From the NCBI GenBank assembly GCA_050043265.1, contig JBHJIR010000009.1, positions 40,768-104,767 on the forward strand: a stretch of 64,000 nucleotides of DNA, given 5' to 3'. A program made the translations under genes and the position numbers. This document shows, piece by piece, positions 53,966 to 62,006 of this stretch (the first letter of the stretch is position 1; every line of letters starts with the position of its first letter). The notes under the pieces were generated by a model that was given only the letters and a program-made list of their open reading frames with translations, was not told the DNA's origin and did not search any database. This DNA is from Pelagibius sp050043265 (lineage in GTDB: Bacteria; Pseudomonadota; Alphaproteobacteria; Kiloniellales; Kiloniellaceae).

Positions 53966-54104
53966 GAAATCACCTTCAATAGGAGTAAAGGCAGGCGGGG
54001 CGGGCCCTTGGCGCCGCGCGGGGGAAGTACGCTGCGCCGCGGCCCTGCCACGCCTGCCTATGGCGCCCTCCCAGTGATCGGAACGGGCGGAAAGGATCAA
54101 ACAG

Positions 54105-54134
54105 AACACTAGAATGAACGTTCATTCTAGTGTT
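54105..54134. promoter_or_regulatory. 30-bp perfect palindrome, operator of the TetR regulator
   Basis: The half-site AACACTAGAATGAAC (54105-54119) is followed directly by its exact reverse complement (54120-54134). The centre GAATGAACGTTCATTC is typical for AcrR/NalC-type TetR operators. It lies 140 bases before the adaptor start and 60 bases before the tetR start, well placed to control both. Confidence 0.85.
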
Positions 54135-54193
54135 GTCAAGTGCTCAAATCTCGTGCAAAAAGGGAGCAGGCAAGTGTTATCAGGAGACGAAAT

Positions 54194-54805
54194 TTGGCCG
54201 GAGAAACGGCGCCTAGCGCAGAAGAAGAACGTCGTTCGGCCCGGCAGGAGCAGGTGCTTGACGCCGCAGTTGAATTGGTCCGACGCCGGGGCTTCCACGG
54301 CGCGAGCATGGCCGAGTTGGCCAAAACCGCCGGCATGAGCGTCGGCCATATCTATCACTACTTCGAAAACAAGGAAGCGATCGTCGCGGCCATCGTCGCC
54401 CGCGATCTCGAGCGCGTGCTGGGCATCATGGAGAGCTTCCAGCAGCGTGGCGGCGATCTCTACGACGTCATGGTCGACGAGGTCGACCGCGGCTACGACG
54501 ATACCCGCCGGGTCGAGGAAACGGCCTTGCTGTTGGAGATCTACGCCGAGGCCGCGCGCAACCCGAAGGTGGCCAAGATGGTCAAGGATGCCGATACCAT
54601 TTCCCGCAGCAAGCTGCGCGATCTGATGATCGCCGGGCGCAAGCAGAAAGTACCTTGGTCTGCCGAAGAGCTGGAAGCGCGGGTCGAGGTGATCATTGCC
54701 CTCTTCGAGGGCTTGCAGTTGCGCGCGCTGCGCGACCACGACGTCTCGCGCGACGCCATGCTGCGCAGCCTGCGCAGGGTGGTCCGTCAGCTTCTCGAAG
54801 ATTAG
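54194..54805 (+). CDS. TetR family regulator of the RND operon
   Basis: This 203-residue regulator has an N-terminal TetR helix-turn-helix (about 18-64: VLDAAVELVRRRGFHGASMAELAKTAGMSVGHIYHYFENKEAI) and a helical ligand domain with AcrR-like C-terminal (about 80-200). The TTG at 54194 is chosen because AGGAG (54182-54186) stands seven bases ahead; a GTG at 54140 is almost adjacent to the palindrome and has no ribosome site. It probably represses the divergent RND operon and itself by binding 54105-54134 until an exported compound binds. Confidence 0.87.
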   Translation: MAGETAPSAEEERRSARQEQVLDAAVELVRRRGFHGASMAELAKTAGMSVGHIYHYFENKEAIVAAIVARDLERVLGIMESFQQRGGDLYDVMVDEVDRGYDDTRRVEETALLLEIYAEAARNPKVAKMVKDADTISRSKLRDLMIAGRKQKVPWSAEELEARVEVIIALFEGLQLRALRDHDVSRDAMLRSLRRVVRQLLED

Positions 54806-54878
54806 GGGAAGCATCGCTTTCTTTGGAAGATTTGCGTGGCGCTGCCGTGGGGCATCCCCAAGCGGGTATCTCTCGTGG

Positions 54879-55556
54879 TCAGTGACCGAAGCGCAGTTCC
54901 TGCCGCGTCGTCTCGAAAGAACCCTCGCCGACCCAGGCGTCGTTATCGGGGTCCGGCATGAGGTCGTTCGTCTGCCATGAAATGATCAGCAAGGCGGCCC
55001 AGTCTGTCTTCTGCGAGAAGCCGTAGACCGGCGAGAGGGATTGCCTCAGCGCGCCGGTCCTGGCGTCGTAGGTTGAGAGCGCCAATTTCACCACGCCCTG
55101 CTGCCGGTCGCGCTTGAACAGCGCCAGTTCCGGCAGCTCAAACTCGCCCGCCAGCGGAATCGGCAGCGGAATACTGGGCAGGCCGACCAGGGTCGACTTG
55201 CGGTCGACCGAGAGCGCGCCGATGCGCGGCTCGAACACCAGATCCGCTTCGTCGCGTGCGGCAACCAGTCGGCCACCGGCTCTGAGGATGCGGTCGCGCA
55301 GCGTCGCCACCAAGTACCGGCTGTCGGTGCCCTCGATGTAGCTGGCGTCAACGAAGATCTTGCTGTCCTCGGGAATCTGCACTGCCAACTTGTCGCAGAC
55401 CCGCTCGACGGCGGCGGAGAACAGCAACTGCTCCGTCGCCGTGCGCGCGGGCTCGCTCTCGCTGAGCGTCGAGCAGGCGCCGAGGATCAGCAACAGGGCC
55501 ATGGCGCCGAGGCGCCGCCGGAGACTGCGGGTAAAACGATCTGACTGCAAAATCAT
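54879..55556 (-). CDS. Predicted lipoprotein (DUF6655-like)
   Basis: This protein of about 225 residues carries a lipoprotein signal (MALLLILGACSTL). Next comes RTATEQLLFSAAVERVC, which resembles a DUF6655-type envelope protein; I am only moderately sure of that. The body is mixed alpha/beta with GLPSIPLPIPL and SPVYGFSQKTDWAALLIISW. Starts at 55556 or 55502 lack clear ribosome sites. It is convergent with tetR and its role is unknown. Confidence 0.65.
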   Translation of the reverse strand: MILQSDRFTRSLRRRLGAMALLLILGACSTLSESEPARTATEQLLFSAAVERVCDKLAVQIPEDSKIFVDASYIEGTDSRYLVATLRDRILRAGGRLVAARDEADLVFEPRIGALSVDRKSTLVGLPSIPLPIPLAGEFELPELALFKRDRQQGVVKLALSTYDARTGALRQSLSPVYGFSQKTDWAALLIISWQTNDLMPDPDNDAWVGEGSFETTRQELRFGH

Positions 55557-55630
55557 CTGGAGGTCTGACTGAGAACCGCCCGGGAATGTTCCCGCCGCCA
55601 CCGCGGCATCGCCGTGTTACCCGATGAAAG

Positions 55631-56587
55631 TCACAGCGCCGGCGGGGCCAGCTGTCGGATCTTGCGGTGATTGGCGATCTGCCAGATCAGGTAGGCGACG
55701 ATGGCGCTCAGCACGATGGCGCCGCCGAGGATGGTGCGCGGCGTCGGAGTCTCGTTCAGGAACAGCCAGACCCAGAACGGGCCGAGGATGGTCTCGGCGG
55801 TACCGAGCAGCGCGGCGAAAGCGGAGGGGATGAGGCGGGCGCCCTGGGTGAACAAGGCCATGCCGACGCCCAGGCTAAGACCGAAGACGCCCAGGATCGG
55901 CAGTTGCCAGGCGGCCACCGCGACACTGCCTGCCGTAAGCAGGCTGACAATCAATGCGATCGCGCAACCGAGCGCCGATCCGACGCAGACCGCGGGCGGC
56001 ATTCGGATGCCGGCCTGGCGCCGGGTGATCACCGTGGCGGTGGCGAACGCGAAGGCGATCAGCAACGCCAGGCCGTCGCCGACGGGCGAGACCCGGCCGG
56101 TCAGCGAGTCGGAGACCATGACCGCCACGCCGGCGATGACGGCGGCGATGGCCAGCCCGGTGACCAGACGCAGTTTCTCGCCAAACAATATCCTGGAGAT
56201 GAGAGCGGCGATCAGCGGCACGCCCGCCTGCATGAGCAGCACGTTGGCTACCGTGGTGAACTGCAGGGCCACGACGAAGGACGTCGTCGCGATGGTAAAG
56301 CAGACCGCGACGGCCCAGCCGGCCAGACCCATGCGGGCGAAGAGGGCGGCGGTGCCCGCCCGCCCGTCGCGCAGCAGCATGAAGGCAAGCAGGCAGAGCG
56401 CCGCCGTGCCGGAGCGCCAGAAGATCGTCGTCCAGGGATTTTCGACTTCGGCGAGACGCGCGATGATCCCGCCCAGGCTCCACACCACGGCCGAGCCGAA
56501 GACCAGCCAGGCCCCGAGGGGATGGCTTTCCTGGCTGGTGGCGGCGCCCTGGCCGGGCGCCGTCGGAGGGTCGGTTATCTGGTTCAT
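55631..56587 (-). CDS. EamA/DMT family transporter
   Basis: This 318-residue protein has ten helices in two EamA repeats. The first repeat shows GAWLVFGSAVVWSLGGIIARL and NPWTTIFWRSGTAALCLLAF, the second GSALGCAIALIVSLL and LLGTAETILGPFWVWLFLNE. It probably exports a metabolite. It lies 12 bases behind the MetE-like gene and could be in one operon with it. Confidence 0.87.
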   Translation of the reverse strand: MNQITDPPTAPGQGAATSQESHPLGAWLVFGSAVVWSLGGIIARLAEVENPWTTIFWRSGTAALCLLAFMLLRDGRAGTAALFARMGLAGWAVAVCFTIATTSFVVALQFTTVANVLLMQAGVPLIAALISRILFGEKLRLVTGLAIAAVIAGVAVMVSDSLTGRVSPVGDGLALLIAFAFATATVITRRQAGIRMPPAVCVGSALGCAIALIVSLLTAGSVAVAAWQLPILGVFGLSLGVGMALFTQGARLIPSAFAALLGTAETILGPFWVWLFLNETPTPRTILGGAIVLSAIVAYLIWQIANHRKIRQLAPPAL

Positions 56588-56599
56588 GCGGGACGGTGA

Positions 56600-57649
56600 T
56601 TACACGCTCTTGGCCGCTTCGGAAAGCACCCTCAGCTTCTGCATGGCCAGGTCGCGGCCCAGGTGGCCGAGGCCGCAGTCCGGCGCGGCGATGAGGCGTT
56701 CGGGCGGCAGGTGCTGCAAGGCCGCCTGCAGGCGCTCGCGCACTTCTTCGACCGTCTCGACGCGGCTGCGGGCGATGGCGATGACGCCGAAGATGACCGT
56801 GGTATCGCCGAAGCGGTCGAGCAGGGAGAGGTCGTTGTGGCGGTGCGCATCCTCCAGGGAGACCGCGTCGACCACCGAGGCATTCACCGCATCGGCCAGT
56901 TCCCGGTAGGCGCCCGGGTCGGCCTTGGCGTAGTTCTCGTCGTCCAGCCGGTTGGGATAGCCGCAGCACATGTGCAGGGTCTTCACGACGCCTTCGGGCA
57001 CGTCCTGCCAGCAGCGCTCGATATGGGCGATGCCGTAGGCCAGCGCCTCCCTGGGTTTGCGCGCGAACAGCGGCTCGTCGATCTGGATGTGGGTGCAGCC
57101 GGCCGCGGCCAGGGCCAGGACTTCCTTGTTGAGGGCGGCGGCGAGGTCGCGGCCCAGGGCCTCCGGATCGTCATAGAAGGCGTCCGCCGTGGTGTCGGCG
57201 ATGGTCATCGGGCCGGGCAGGGTGAGCTTCACCGGGCGGTCGGTGAAGCCCTGTGCCAGGTTCCAGTCGGCGGGCAGGAAGGGCGCGCGTGCGGTCACCG
57301 GGCCGCGCACCGTCGGCAGGTCGGCCTCGTAGGCACCGCCGCGCAGCACCCGGTGGGTCAGATTCTCGAAGTCGAAGCCGTCGAGGTGGCGGCAGTGATA
57401 GTGCACGTAGTTCTCCCGCCGCACCTCGCCGTCGGTCGGGATGTCGATGCCGCAGGCGACCTGGTCCTCGATCACCTGGCGTACGCCGCCGGCGATGATC
57501 TGCTCGGCCTCGGCGCCCAGCCGTTCGATCGCCGCCATGTAATCGCGGGTCGCGACGCTGGAATCCATCGCTCCGGGGTCGAACCAGTCGGGAATGCGCA
57601 CGCTGGCGGGCTTCGGGTAGGCCCCGATGGTGGTGGTCAGCAATGGCAT
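56600..57649 (-). CDS. MetE-like cobalamin-independent methyltransferase (core-MetE type)
   Basis: This 349-residue protein corresponds to the catalytic C-terminal half of MetE without the N-terminal half. The zinc ligands are visible: His226 and Cys228 (LHMCCGY), Glu266 (SLEDAHRH) and Cys325 (APDCGLG). Short forms transfer a methyl group to homocysteine from a donor other than polyglutamyl methyl-THF, such as methylcobalamin or methylated thiols. The usual IDEPLF segment is at residues 190-195. It lies upstream of an EamA exporter gene. Confidence 0.85.
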   Translation of the reverse strand: MPLLTTTIGAYPKPASVRIPDWFDPGAMDSSVATRDYMAAIERLGAEAEQIIAGGVRQVIEDQVACGIDIPTDGEVRRENYVHYHCRHLDGFDFENLTHRVLRGGAYEADLPTVRGPVTARAPFLPADWNLAQGFTDRPVKLTLPGPMTIADTTADAFYDDPEALGRDLAAALNKEVLALAAAGCTHIQIDEPLFARKPREALAYGIAHIERCWQDVPEGVVKTLHMCCGYPNRLDDENYAKADPGAYRELADAVNASVVDAVSLEDAHRHNDLSLLDRFGDTTVIFGVIAIARSRVETVEEVRERLQAALQHLPPERLIAAPDCGLGHLGRDLAMQKLRVLSEAAKSV

Positions 57650-57721
57650 TACAACTCGTCCCCCGACTTTTACCTGCGCCGGGAGGAAGCTAGCAGGGAT
57701 GGCGGGAGAGGGCTATCGCTC

Positions 57722-59989
57722 CTAAAGCGCCTTGGTGAAGATCACCTTGCCGTCGCCGGGGCGATAGAAGTCGGGCAGTTCGGCGGCGACGGTGAAGCCG
57801 GCGCGGGCGTAGAAGGCCCGGGTTGGCTCGTAGTGGGCGGCGGAAGAGGTGTCGATATAGATGCGCTGGGCGCCGCCGCGCGTCATCGCGGCCTCGGCTC
57901 GCGCCAGGATCTGCTGGCCGAAGCCGCGGCCCTGGCGGTCCGGATGGACGGCGATCCAGTAGAGGTCGTGGCTGGTCGCCGAGCCGGGGATCGGCCCGTA
58001 GCAGGCGTAACCGACCAGGGCGCCGTCCTCCTCCAGCAGCACGAAGTCGTAACCCGAGGCGCGGCCCTTGGCGACGCGCTCCTGCACCAGTTCCTCGGCG
58101 ATGTCGGTTTCCTCGGCGGAGAACATGCCGGTGGTGGCGACCAGGGAACGGACGCGCTCGGCATCTTCCGGCTTCACCGCCTCGCGCCACAGCTGGCCTT
58201 TCGTGGTCGGTTTGCCGGCGGCGGTCTTTGCCGCGCGGGCCGGCCGTTTGGCGCCGGCCCCTTCCACCAGGCCGGTGAAGAAGTGGCGCGCGTTGACCCC
58301 CAGAGTGCGGATACGGTAGCCGCCCTCCTGAATCACCACGGTGGGATAGCCGGCGGCGCCGATGAGGGCGCCCATGCGGCGGAAGTCGGCGGCCCGGTTT
58401 GACCAGGTGCCGGTCGGGTCGCCGCGCGCGGTATCCAGCCCGAAGGCGATCACCAGATAGGCCGGGCCGTGGCGGTCGACGCGTTTCAGCGCGGTCTGCA
58501 GGGCGTCGAGGTACTGCTCCGGCGTAATGGTTTCGGGCAGCGGAATATTCACGTTGTAGCCGGCGCCCTTGCCGCGCCCGGTCTCGTTGCGGAAGCCGGA
58601 GAAGTAGGGATAGGCAAAGGACGGTGCGCCGTGAATCGACACGGTCAGCACGTCGTCGCGCTCGTAGAAGATGTCCTGTTGTCCGTTGCCGTGGTGGTAG
58701 TCCACGTCCAGCATGGCGACCCTGCCGTAGTGCGACAGGTAGTTGGCGGCGATGGCCGCGTTGCTGAAATAGCAGAAGCCGCCGAAGCTGCGTTTTTCCG
58801 CGTGATGGCCGGGCGGGCGCACCAGGGCGTAGGCCAGCGGCGCGCCGTTCAGCACCTCGTCGGCGGCGGTCAGCGCACAGTCGACCGCCTGACGGGCCGC
58901 CGGGAAGGCGTTGCGGTTCAGGGGCGTGAAGGTATCGATGCACCAGTAGCCGGCCAGCACCGAGCGTTCTTTGGGCTTGCGCTGCGGATTGCGGATCGGA
59001 AAGACGTAGGGGTAGATCGAACGCTTCAGCGGCGCCTCGGCGCAGGCGCGCTGGATGTAGTCGACCAGCCCGGCGTCGTGCACCTCGCGGATGAAGCGGT
59101 CGGGAAACTTGCGCGCCGGCAGGCGGCGGAAGAAATCGGTCTTGCCCAGCTCGCCGAGGATGGCGTTCACGCGCACCGGCGCTTCGACGTAGCCGCGGTC
59201 GTGCACGTGGTGGATGTCGTGCTTGTCGTTCACCACCAGGGCGACGTCCAGCTTGCCGGCACTGCCGGGCAGGGGCGGGGCGATCTCCTCGGCCTTCAGG
59301 TAGCGCGGCGCGCGCAGGCGGTAAGCGCCGGGCTTGACCGAGGTGACGACCTGCTCGACGTAGTCGGGCGGGCAGATGTCGGCGTATTTGCGCTCCAGGA
59401 TGGCGCGGATGATCCGGCGCAGGCGCGCGGCGGGTGGCAGCGCGTGCCGCGCCAGGCCGTCGAACACCAAGTAGGGCATGTCGCTGTCGCCGGGATTGAT
59501 CGGCAGGTCGTAGGCGATGCCCTCGATGGGAAAGGCGCCGTAGCGCTCGTAGAATTTCAGCCGGGCGGCGTTCTGCCGGCGCACCTTGGCGTCGGGGCTC
59601 TTGTCGGCGTCGTCCGGCAGACATTCGTAGTAGAGGCCGGTGGAACCCAGCTCGTCGGCCTCCTCGCGCACGCGGTCGTAGAGCGCACCGCCGATGCCGC
59701 TGCCGGCGCGCCCGCCCGGGGCGACGGAGATGATTTCCAGATAGGAGAAGGCGAATTCCGGGTCGTGCAGCAGCAGCGCGATGGCCTTGACACGGCCGCG
59801 GGTGTCCTCGGCGACAAAAAGCTCCGCCACGAAGCGGTAGCGGAAGGGATTGTCGAGCTGGTCGGGCAGCTTGTCCGCCTCGCTGTCCGGCATGCCGGGG
59901 AACTGGGCGCGGATGATCGCCTGGGCCTCCTCCACCGCCGAGCGGTTGGCGGGAGTCCGGGTGTCGGTGATCTTGCGGATGCGCAGCAT
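57722..59989 (-). CDS. GNAT-HDAC-GNAT triple-domain fusion protein
   Basis: This 755-residue protein has three enzymes in one chain. N-terminal GNAT (about 1-180): acetyl-CoA loop GGRAGSGIGGALYDRV at 92-106. Middle HDAC/acetylpolyamine amidohydrolase domain (about 240-575): catalytic His395-His396 (RPPGHHAEKR), zinc ligands Asp430 (LDVDYHHGN) or Asp428, His432 and Asp519 (FGLDTARGD), and the Tyr558 of EGGYRI. C-terminal GNAT (about 605-755): VHPDRQGRGFGQQILARAEA at 681-700. All three appear intact. It is the last gene of the kamA operon; its ATG overlaps the TGA of the ATP-grasp gene. It may add and remove an acetyl group on the same amine. Confidence 0.9.
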   Translation of the reverse strand: MLRIRKITDTRTPANRSAVEEAQAIIRAQFPGMPDSEADKLPDQLDNPFRYRFVAELFVAEDTRGRVKAIALLLHDPEFAFSYLEIISVAPGGRAGSGIGGALYDRVREEADELGSTGLYYECLPDDADKSPDAKVRRQNAARLKFYERYGAFPIEGIAYDLPINPGDSDMPYLVFDGLARHALPPAARLRRIIRAILERKYADICPPDYVEQVVTSVKPGAYRLRAPRYLKAEEIAPPLPGSAGKLDVALVVNDKHDIHHVHDRGYVEAPVRVNAILGELGKTDFFRRLPARKFPDRFIREVHDAGLVDYIQRACAEAPLKRSIYPYVFPIRNPQRKPKERSVLAGYWCIDTFTPLNRNAFPAARQAVDCALTAADEVLNGAPLAYALVRPPGHHAEKRSFGGFCYFSNAAIAANYLSHYGRVAMLDVDYHHGNGQQDIFYERDDVLTVSIHGAPSFAYPYFSGFRNETGRGKGAGYNVNIPLPETITPEQYLDALQTALKRVDRHGPAYLVIAFGLDTARGDPTGTWSNRAADFRRMGALIGAAGYPTVVIQEGGYRIRTLGVNARHFFTGLVEGAGAKRPARAAKTAAGKPTTKGQLWREAVKPEDAERVRSLVATTGMFSAEETDIAEELVQERVAKGRASGYDFVLLEEDGALVGYACYGPIPGSATSHDLYWIAVHPDRQGRGFGQQILARAEAAMTRGGAQRIYIDTSSAAHYEPTRAFYARAGFTVAAELPDFYRPGDGKVIFTKAL

Positions 59990-60990
59990 CAGGAGGCCCG
60001 GGACAACGGGGCGGCTTCCCGCCGGCCTTCGCGGGCGGCCGTGACGATGGCGGCGATCAGCGCGGCGTAACCGAGACCGGCCCGCGCGGCGGCGGCGGCG
60101 AAGCCGGCATCGGGCGCCAGGCAGGGGTTGAGGTTGACCTCCAGGATCGTCGGGCGGCCGGCGGCATCGACCCGGAAGTCGACACGGGCGTAGCCGGTCA
60201 GGCCGAAGAGGTCCCAGGTTTTCAGGGCCAGTGCCTCAAGTTCAGCAAGCAGTGCCGTGTCGCTGTCGGCAAATTCGAAGCTGCGCGGTGTGTTCACATA
60301 GGCGGTGGCGGCGGTGTCCCACTTCGCCTCGTAGTCGACGATCTGGGGCCGCCCGGCCGGGAAGTCGACGAAGAGGATCTCGGCCGATGGCAGGACGCGC
60401 GGGCCCTGCGGCGTCTGCAGGAGGGAGAGGTTGAACTCGCGTCCCTCGATGAAGGCCTCGGCGAAGAAACGGCCGCCGAAACGCTGCTCACGGGCGAGGA
60501 TCTCCTGCCGCGCCTTGGCGGCGGAAACCACCGAACGGGCGTCGATGCCGAGCGAGGCATGCTCGGTCAGCGACTTCACGATGACGCGCGCGTCGGGGGC
60601 GAAGCCTCTGCCGTCGAGCGACCACTGCGGCGTCGGCAATCCGGCGGCGGCGAGCAGCCGCTTGGCCGCGGTTTTGGTCAGCGTCATGTGATGCGCTTCG
60701 ACGCCGGCACCGGTGTAGCCGAGGCCGATGTGGTCGAGCATGGCCGGTGCAAGGTGCGCCAGGGCGGAATCGCCGTCCAGCGCCTCGACCAGGTTGAACA
60801 CCAGGGCCGGGCGTCGGGCCGCCAGGCCGTTCAGATCGCCGAGGTCGAGGCCGAGCCGGATGACCTTGCTGTGATAGCCGAGCCGCTGCAGGGCCGCGGC
60901 GATGGCCTTGGCGGTGGCGATGGTGTCCGCTTCGTCGGGGCGGTCTGCCGCGGCTCCGTGGAGGACCGGCAGATAAGTGGACCGGGTCAT
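59989..60990 (-). CDS. ATP-grasp ligase, D-Ala-D-Ala-ligase-like (second copy)
   Basis: This 333-residue protein has a D-Ala-D-Ala-ligase-type ATP-grasp fold: MTLTKTAAKRLLAAAGLPTPQW, the ATP-binding VIVKSLTEHASLGID, and the Mg-binding GYARVDFRVDAAGRPTILEVNLNPCL near the C-terminus with the metal ligands Asp, Glu and Asn. The N-terminal domain starts unusually (STYLPVLHGAAADRPDEADTIAT). It forms an amide bond between a carboxylate and an amine through an acyl phosphate. It overlaps both neighbours by ATGA. It is only distantly like its paralogue at 60987-62006, so the two act on different substrates. Confidence 0.87.
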   Translation of the reverse strand: MTRSTYLPVLHGAAADRPDEADTIATAKAIAAALQRLGYHSKVIRLGLDLGDLNGLAARRPALVFNLVEALDGDSALAHLAPAMLDHIGLGYTGAGVEAHHMTLTKTAAKRLLAAAGLPTPQWSLDGRGFAPDARVIVKSLTEHASLGIDARSVVSAAKARQEILAREQRFGGRFFAEAFIEGREFNLSLLQTPQGPRVLPSAEILFVDFPAGRPQIVDYEAKWDTAATAYVNTPRSFEFADSDTALLAELEALALKTWDLFGLTGYARVDFRVDAAGRPTILEVNLNPCLAPDAGFAAAAARAGLGYAALIAAIVTAAREGRREAAPLSRAS

Positions 60991-62006
60991 GCCGGGATGC
61001 GCCGTCGCCGCTTGGTCTGTGCCAGGCCTACGCCCGTGCGCAGCTTGGCCGCCTGCAGGATCTCGCCGATCAGCGTCGTGTAGTCCATACCGGCGAGGCC
61101 GGCCAGGATCGGCAGATCGGAATGTGTCGGATGCAGACCGGCCAAGGGGTTCACTTCGAGGAACTGCGGCACGCCCTGGACGTCGGAGCGCAGGTCGAGG
61201 CGGGCACCGTCGCGACAGCCCAGTGTGCGGTAGGCGGCCAGCGCCGTGATGCCGGCGGCCCGGGCCTCGGTGTCGTCGGCCAGACGGTACTCCACCCGCG
61301 ACTCGCAGAGCTCCTTGTTCTCGAAGGAGTAGACCTCCGGGTCGGCGTTCTGCAGCAACAGGATCTCCATCACCGCGACGATGCGCGCGGCGGCGCCGTT
61401 GCCGACCACGCCGATGGTGAATTCGCGGCCCGGCAGAAAGGTCTCGGCGATGGCCGGCTGGTCGAAGCGGGCACGCAGGCTGCGCGCCGCCGAGGTGAGA
61501 GCCTTGCGGTCGTTTGCCTTGGAGGCGCGTTCGCAGCCCTTGCCGGTGCCCTCGGCCAGCGGTTTCACGAAGACCGGGAAGTCGAGGGCGCAGGTCCGCG
61601 CATCGGCATCCGATTCGATCACCGCGAAGGGCGCCGTCGGCAGGCCGGCGTCGCGCACCAGGCGCTTGGCCACCGCCTTGTCGAGGGTGACCGAGAGGGT
61701 CAGCGGGTCGGAGAAGACGTAAGGGATACCGTAGGCTTCCAACAGCGCCGGCACCTGAGCCTCGCGGTTGCGCCCGGCGACGCCCTCGCAGATGTTGAAC
61801 ACCAGGTCCCAGCGTTCACCGGCGACCAGGCGCCGGGCGAGGTTGCGGATGTGGCCGATGCGCTCGATCCGGCAGCCGTTGGCTTCCAATGCCTGGGCCA
61901 GGGCGTCGATGGTCTCCGGCGAATCGAACTCCGCCAGGGCGGTCTCCGAAAAGCCGCCCAGGGCGCGGTAGTCGTCGCGCAGGTCGTAGGTCAGGCCGAC
62001 ACGCAT
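60987..62006 (-). CDS. ATP-grasp ligase, D-Ala-D-Ala-ligase-like (first copy)
   Basis: This 339-residue ATP-grasp enzyme is nearer to canonical Ddl: VFNICEGVAGRNREAQVPALLEAYGIPYVFSD in pieces at about 70-105, LTLSVTLDKAVAKRLVRDAGLPT, the ATP loop FVKPLAEGTGKGC, and the Mg site FLEVNPLAGLHPTHSDLPILA. It lacks the full Ddl length in the N-terminal part. No mur or ddl division cluster is near, so a peptidoglycan role is unlikely. Its start overlaps the stop of kamA (ATGA). Confidence 0.87.
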   Translation of the reverse strand: MRVGLTYDLRDDYRALGGFSETALAEFDSPETIDALAQALEANGCRIERIGHIRNLARRLVAGERWDLVFNICEGVAGRNREAQVPALLEAYGIPYVFSDPLTLSVTLDKAVAKRLVRDAGLPTAPFAVIESDADARTCALDFPVFVKPLAEGTGKGCERASKANDRKALTSAARSLRARFDQPAIAETFLPGREFTIGVVGNGAAARIVAVMEILLLQNADPEVYSFENKELCESRVEYRLADDTEARAAGITALAAYRTLGCRDGARLDLRSDVQGVPQFLEVNPLAGLHPTHSDLPILAGLAGMDYTTLIGEILQAAKLRTGVGLAQTKRRRRIPA

